Origin: Desulfovibrio sp.
GTDB taxonomy: Bacteria > Desulfobacterota > Desulfovibrionia > Desulfovibrionales > Desulfovibrionaceae
Direction of reading: 5' to 3'
Length of the DNA stretch: 39,831 nucleotides
Assembly (NCBI GenBank): GCA_031279825.1
Contig: JAITHT010000032.1
Coordinates: forward strand, 1 to 39,831
The notes beneath the pieces were generated by a model. That model did no database searches and was not told the DNA's origin. It was given only the letters and a program-made list of their open reading frames with translations. The position numbers and the translations under genes were made by a program. Within the stretch, counting starts at the first letter, position 1. The number at the start of each line of letters is the position of its first letter. This document shows positions 35,542 through 39,831 of the stretch, piece by piece.

Positions 35542-38500
35542 ATGACTCTTGACGATCTTTTCACCGTCAGAGGTTCTTCAGCCACAGTCTCCAATATAAA
35601 AAACCTGAAATCCATTCAGGTTTCCATTGCCGCCCCCGAATCCATTCGCGAATGGTCGTACGGTGAAGTAAAAAAACCTGAAACCATCAACTACCGCACC
35701 TTCAAGCCGGAGCGGGACGGGTTGTTCTGCGCCAAAATATTCGGGCCTGTCAGAGACTACGAGTGCAATTGCGGCAAATACAAACGGATGAAACACCGCG
35801 GTATTGTCTGCGAGAAATGTGGCGTTGAAGTCATTGCCTCCAAGGTACGCCGCGAGCGCATGGGGCATATAGAATTGGCCGCTCCCGTGGCTCACATCTG
35901 GTTTTTGAAAACTCTGCCGTCGAAAATAGGCACTCTGCTTGACATTACCATGGCGGATCTTGAAAAGGTTCTCTATTTCGACTCGTATATCGTTCTTGAT
36001 CCGGGCAATACCAATCTGACCAAATTGCAGATTATTTCCGAAGATCAATACCTGCAGGTACTTGATCACTACGGGGAAGATGCCATGACGGTGGGAATGG
36101 GTGCCGAGGCGATACGCTCGCTGCTTGAAGAGCTCAACCTGGAAGAATTACGGACGGTTTTGCGCGAAGAATCTCATACCACCCGCTCCCTGACGAAAAA
36201 GAAAAAGCTCACGAAACGCCTGAAAATTGTCGAAGCCTTTATGGAATCAGGCAATAAACCGGAATGGATGATCTTGGAGGTTATTCCGGTTATTCCGCCC
36301 GAACTTCGCCCTTTGGTGCCGCTGGACGGCGGGCGCTTCGCCACCTCGGATCTCAACGACCTCTACCGCCGTGTCATCAACAGGAACAACCGCCTGAAGC
36401 GCCTTATGGAGCTTGGAGCCCCCGACATTATCATTCGTAACGAAAAACGTATGCTCCAGGAGGCTGTGGACGCACTTTTCGACAACGGCAGACGGGGCCG
36501 CGCCATTACCGGCACCAACGGACGCCCGTTAAAGTCTTTGTCCGATATGATTAAAGGCAAACAAGGACGTTTTCGTCAGAATCTTTTGGGCAAACGGGTA
36601 GACTATTCCGGCCGTTCAGTCATTGTGGTCGGCCCAAAACTCAAGCTCCACCAATGCGGGCTGCCAAAAAAAATGGCCCTTGAGCTCTTTAAGCCCTTCA
36701 TTTACGCGAAACTTGAAGAACGCGGCCTGGCCTCCACCATTAAAAGCGCGAAAAAAATGGTTGAGCGCGAGGAACTGGTGGTCTGGGATATTCTTGAAGA
36801 AGTGGTGCGGGAGTATCCTATCATGCTTAACCGGGCTCCCACCTTGCACCGTCTCGGCATCCAGGCATTTGAGCCTCTTCTGGTGGAAGGAAAAGCCATC
36901 CAACTGCATCCCCTGGTCTGTTCCGCGTATAACGCGGACTTCGACGGCGACCAGATGGCCGTTCACCTGCCGCTTTCTCTGGAAGCGCAAATTGAATGCC
37001 GCGTACTGATGATGAGTACCAACAACATACTGTCTCCGGCCAACGGCGCTCCGGTCATCGTGCCCAGCCAGGATATCGTGCTGGGTTTATACTATATGAC
37101 CCTGGATCGCGACTTTGAAAAAGGAGAAGGAAAGTTTTTTTGCGCCCCTTGGGAGGTGATTGCCGCTTATGATGCCGGGGAGTTGGCTCTGCATGCCAAA
37201 ATTACCGTGCGCATCAACGGAGAGATGATTCCCAGCACCGCAGGCCGCATACTGGTGCGCGATATTTTGCCCGAAGGCATTCCCTTTGAATTGACTAACT
37301 GCGTATTGACCAAAAAGAATATTGCCCGACTGGTCGGTTCAGCCTATCGCGATGCAGGCACCAAAGCGACAGTCATTCTGTGCGATCGCCTTAAAGATCT
37401 CGGCTACGAATACGCCACTCGCGCCGGAGTAACCATCGGCGTCAAGGATCTGAAAATTCCCGAGGCAAAAAAACGCATCATCAGCACCGCCAAAGAAGAG
37501 GTGGAAGATATTGAACGTCAGTATCGCGACGGCATCATCACCCGCACGGAAAAATACAACAAGGTTGTGGATGTCTGGACCAAAGCCACGCAAGACGTAT
37601 CGTCGGAAATGATTAAGGTCATTGCCCACGAGGAGGTCGTCAACGCAAAAACCGGAGAATCCAAAATCAATCAGAGTTTCAACCCTATCTACATGATGTC
37701 CACCTCCGGAGCGCGGGGCAACCAGGATCAAATGCGCCAGCTCGCGGGCATGCGCGGCCTTATGGCCAAGCCATCAGGGGAAATTATTGAAACTCCCATC
37801 ATTTCCAGTTTCCGCGAAGGACTAGACGTATCGCAGTACTTTAACTCGACCCACGGCGCGCGCAAAGGTCTTGCGGATACCGCCCTTAAAACGGCCAATT
37901 CCGGCTATCTTACCCGCCGTCTCGTAGATGTCGTTCAAGATGTCATCATCAGCGAACATGATTGCGGTACGGTAGACGGCATTGAACTTACACATCTGGT
38001 TAAAGGCGGCGATATCAAAATGCGTCTGGCTGAACGGGCCTTAGGGCGTGTGGCCCTGTATCCCGTGCATCATCCGGAAAGCGGCGCATTGCTTTATCCG
38101 GCTAATACCTTGATAGATGAGCGCGTTGCCGAGGCTCTCGACAAGGCGGGCATCAATTCTCTGACCATGCGCTCGGCCCTTACATGCCAGTCGGAACGCG
38201 GCGTCTGCTCCAATTGTTACGGCCGGGACCTTGCCCGAGGACATCTGGTGAATATCGGGGAAACCGTGGGGATTATAGCGGCTCAATCCATCGGCGAACC
38301 GGGCACGCAGTTGACCATGCGCACCTTTCATATCGGCGGCACGGCTTCGCGTGAAATCGAGCGTTCCAGCATTACGGCCCAGCACGCCGGCCGAGTGATC
38401 TTTTCCAGAGTTAAGGCCGTGCTCAACCGCGAAGGGCAAAGCATGATTCTGGGCAAAAGCGGCCAACTCAGCATAGTGGATGAACAAGGTCGCGAACGGG

Positions 38501-39702
38501 AAAAATATATCCTGCCCAATGGTTCGAAATTGCTGGTCAAAGAAAATGAGGACGTCAAAAAAGGCGCTTTGCTCGCTGAATGGGATCCCTTCAACGAACC
38601 CTTTGTGTCGGAAATAGACGGCGTGCTCAAATTCACCGATCTTCTGGAAGGCAAAACCTATCAGGAAAAAGTGGATGAAGCCACGCACATGGCCACCCAG
38701 ATCGTTATCGAATACAGAACCACCAACTTCAGACCCTCTATTTCCGTGTGCGATAGTAACGGCGAAGTGAAAACCCGGCCGGGTTCCGCTATTCCCGCTA
38801 CATACCACCTTCCTGTAGGCGCCCTGCTTATGGTCCGGGACGGACAGGAAATTCAGGCCGGCGATATAGTGGCCCGCAAGCCGCGTGAATCTTCCAAGAC
38901 TAAAGATATTGTGGGCGGCTTGCCCCGAGTGGCGGAACTTTTTGAAGTGCGTAAACCCAAAGACATGGCCGTGGTATCGGAAATAGACGGCAATATAACC
39001 TTTGCCGGCGAAGCCAAAGGCAAACGCAAGATTATTGTCACCCCTGAAGCCGGAGAAGCCAAAGAATATCTGGTGCCTAAAGGCAAGCATATTACGGTAA
39101 GCGACGGCGATTTTGTGGAAGCAGGCGAACTGCTTACCGAAGGGCATCCCGAACTGCACGATATTTTGCGCACCAAAGGAGAAAAGTATCTGGCAGCATA
39201 TTTAGTGGATGAAATCCAGGACGTATACCGATTCCAAGGTGTGGGCATTGACGACAAACACATAGAAGTGATCGTACGCCAGATGTTGCGCAAAGTGCAG
39301 GTAATTGATCCCGGCATGACCAGCTTTTTGGTCGGCGAACAAGTGGACAAACAGGAGTTCAAGGAAGAAAACGCCAGATCTGTTGCCGAAGGCCGATCTC
39401 CGGCCACGGCGGAACCCCTGGTGCTGGGCATTACCCAGGCATCCCTGACGACTTCAAGCTTCATCTCCGCGGCTTCCTTCCAGGAGACCACCAAGGTGCT
39501 TACCGAAGCGGCGTTGCGCGGTAAATCCGATCCTCTGCGCGGTCTTAAAGAAAACGTCATCGTCGGCCGTTTGATCCCGGCAGGCACCGGTTACCGCGAG
39601 TATGTCCATTCAGAAATCGTGGTGCCTGAACAAAAAGAACGACCTGACAAATTCCTGGAAGATCTGGAAGACAGCCCGCTTTTAGTGGATATTCACCAAT
39701 AA
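35542..39702 (+). CDS. rpoC: DNA-directed RNA polymerase subunit beta'
   Basis: A 1386-residue beta' subunit of RNA polymerase. The N-terminal zinc finger [20 protein letters not shown], the catalytic [12 protein letters not shown] (Asp466, Asp468, Asp470 holding the Mg ion), the bridge helix/trigger loop region ([22 protein letters not shown] and further) and the second zinc site ([19 protein letters not shown]) are all present, as is the C-terminal [16 protein letters not shown]. The length is normal and no acidic tail like that of RpoB is present. ATG 35542 follows CAGGTG. A family A repeat begins 9 bp behind the stop. Confidence 0.98.
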   Translation: MTLDDLFTVRGSSATVSNIKNLKSIQVSIAAPESIREWSYGEVKKPETINYRTFKPERDGLFCAKIFGPVRDYECNCGKYKRMKHRGIVCEKCGVEVIASKVRRERMGHIELAAPVAHIWFLKTLPSKIGTLLDITMADLEKVLYFDSYIVLDPGNTNLTKLQIISEDQYLQVLDHYGEDAMTVGMGAEAIRSLLEELNLEELRTVLREESHTTRSLTKKKKLTKRLKIVEAFMESGNKPEWMILEVIPVIPPELRPLVPLDGGRFATSDLNDLYRRVINRNNRLKRLMELGAPDIIIRNEKRMLQEAVDALFDNGRRGRAITGTNGRPLKSLSDMIKGKQGRFRQNLLGKRVDYSGRSVIVVGPKLKLHQCGLPKKMALELFKPFIYAKLEERGLASTIKSAKKMVEREELVVWDILEEVVREYPIMLNRAPTLHRLGIQAFEPLLVEGKAIQLHPLVCSAYNADFDGDQMAVHLPLSLEAQIECRVLMMSTNNILSPANGAPVIVPSQDIVLGLYYMTLDRDFEKGEGKFFCAPWEVIAAYDAGELALHAKITVRINGEMIPSTAGRILVRDILPEGIPFELTNCVLTKKNIARLVGSAYRDAGTKATVILCDRLKDLGYEYATRAGVTIGVKDLKIPEAKKRIISTAKEEVEDIERQYRDGIITRTEKYNKVVDVWTKATQDVSSEMIKVIAHEEVVNAKTGESKINQSFNPIYMMSTSGARGNQDQMRQLAGMRGLMAKPSGEIIETPIISSFREGLDVSQYFNSTHGARKGLADTALKTANSGYLTRRLVDVVQDVIISEHDCGTVDGIELTHLVKGGDIKMRLAERALGRVALYPVHHPESGALLYPANTLIDERVAEALDKAGINSLTMRSALTCQSERGVCSNCYGRDLARGHLVNIGETVGIIAAQSIGEPGTQLTMRTFHIGGTASREIERSSITAQHAGRVIFSRVKAVLNREGQSMILGKSGQLSIVDEQGREREKYILPNGSKLLVKENEDVKKGALLAEWDPFNEPFVSEIDGVLKFTDLLEGKTYQEKVDEATHMATQIVIEYRTTNFRPSISVCDSNGEVKTRPGSAIPATYHLPVGALLMVRDGQEIQAGDIVARKPRESSKTKDIVGGLPRVAELFEVRKPKDMAVVSEIDGNITFAGEAKGKRKIIVTPEAGEAKEYLVPKGKHITVSDGDFVEAGELLTEGHPELHDILRTKGEKYLAAYLVDEIQDVYRFQGVGIDDKHIEVIVRQMLRKVQVIDPGMTSFLVGEQVDKQEFKEENARSVAEGRSPATAEPLVLGITQASLTTSSFISAASFQETTKVLTEAALRGKSDPLRGLKENVIVGRLIPAGTGYREYVHSEIVVPEQKERPDKFLEDLEDSPLLVDIHQ

Positions 39703-39710
39703 ATGCGCTT

Positions 39711-39831
39711 AGGGCATTTTCAAAGCGAAAATGCCCTGTCAACTGACAGCGTAAGCATCGGCTCTCGTGCACGAGAAGTGGGCGAAACTTGTTTTCGCCG
39801 AGGGCGACGAGTGTGGCGTTTCAAAGTTAAT
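39711..39831 (-). repeat. Family A hairpin repeat, copy 6 (inverted), reaching the window end
   Basis: AGGGCATTTTCAAAGCGAAAATGCCCT comes first on the plus strand, with compensating changes in both arms compared with other copies. The GGCGAAAC-type hairpin and the CAAAGTTAAT end follow up to the last base of the window. It lies behind rpoC. Confidence 0.85.

Noticed and set aside
38041-39159. A 372-codon minus-strand frame opposite rpoC
   Set aside because: Antisense shadow of a universally conserved gene with no recognisable features.

Overview
The window reads as chromosomal DNA of a sulfate-reducing deltaproteobacterium, most likely Desulfovibrio in the broad sense. The reasons are a FliD/FliS flagellar pair, a zinc-ribbon (MJ0042-type) protein, a rubredoxin with a CX4C first knuckle like the Rd2 type of Desulfovibrio desulfuricans, a small dual-CXXC protein next to a ferritin, and rpoB/rpoC of proteobacterial type. 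The species cannot be fixed from the sequence alone.

Layout. 1-1369: unassigned DNA, a tRNA-Pro (GGG) on the minus strand, a broken second copy of its 5' half, and a PagL-like outer membrane protein. 1603-2891 (minus): an RluA-type pseudouridine synthase preceded by a tiny lipoprotein. 3427-7037: fliD and fliS. 7311-10074: a zinc-ribbon/Yip1-like membrane protein, a DUF3179 secreted protein and rubredoxin. 10423-14309 (minus): a bifunctional RelA/SpoT enzyme and a peptide-binding lipoprotein-like ABC component. 14607-17813: a SWIM/SNF2 helicase. 17810-19430: a repeat and insertion-sequence scrap yard around rimI. 19430-21514: a Nudix-like protein, tpiA and secG. 21515-22069: more hairpin repeats. 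22070-29097: PilZ protein, corC-like gene, lnt, prfB (with programmed +1 frameshift), a degenerate GGDEF protein and a MinD/FlhG-like ATPase, closely packed and co-oriented. 29543-30408: a dual-CXXC small protein divergent from ferritin. 30887-39702: rpoB and rpoC.

The most distinctive aspect is repetitive DNA. Family A (about 120 bp, with a GGCGAAA..TTTCGCC hairpin and an AGAGCATTTTC..GAAAATGCTCT palindrome) occurs at least seven times, usually just after a stop codon, and one diverged copy lies in frame inside lnt. Family B (61-166 bp, bounded by ATCCAAA..TTCTGAT) occurs four times; two copies of another unit (family C, about 143 bp) give a natural empty and filled site for it, so B has moved as a discrete element. 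B ends in a ribosome-binding site followed by an ATG and so can supply translation initiation to whatever lies downstream. Two IS630-family remnants, one a textbook internally deleted element with perfect terminal repeats, and multi-hairpin units (family D) complete the set.

Other oddities are a roughly 120-residue acidic tail on RpoB containing 14 consecutive GAT codons, rpoBC without rplJ/rplL directly upstream, a Nudix box without its catalytic glutamates, and a GGDEF domain whose signature has decayed to DGEKF.
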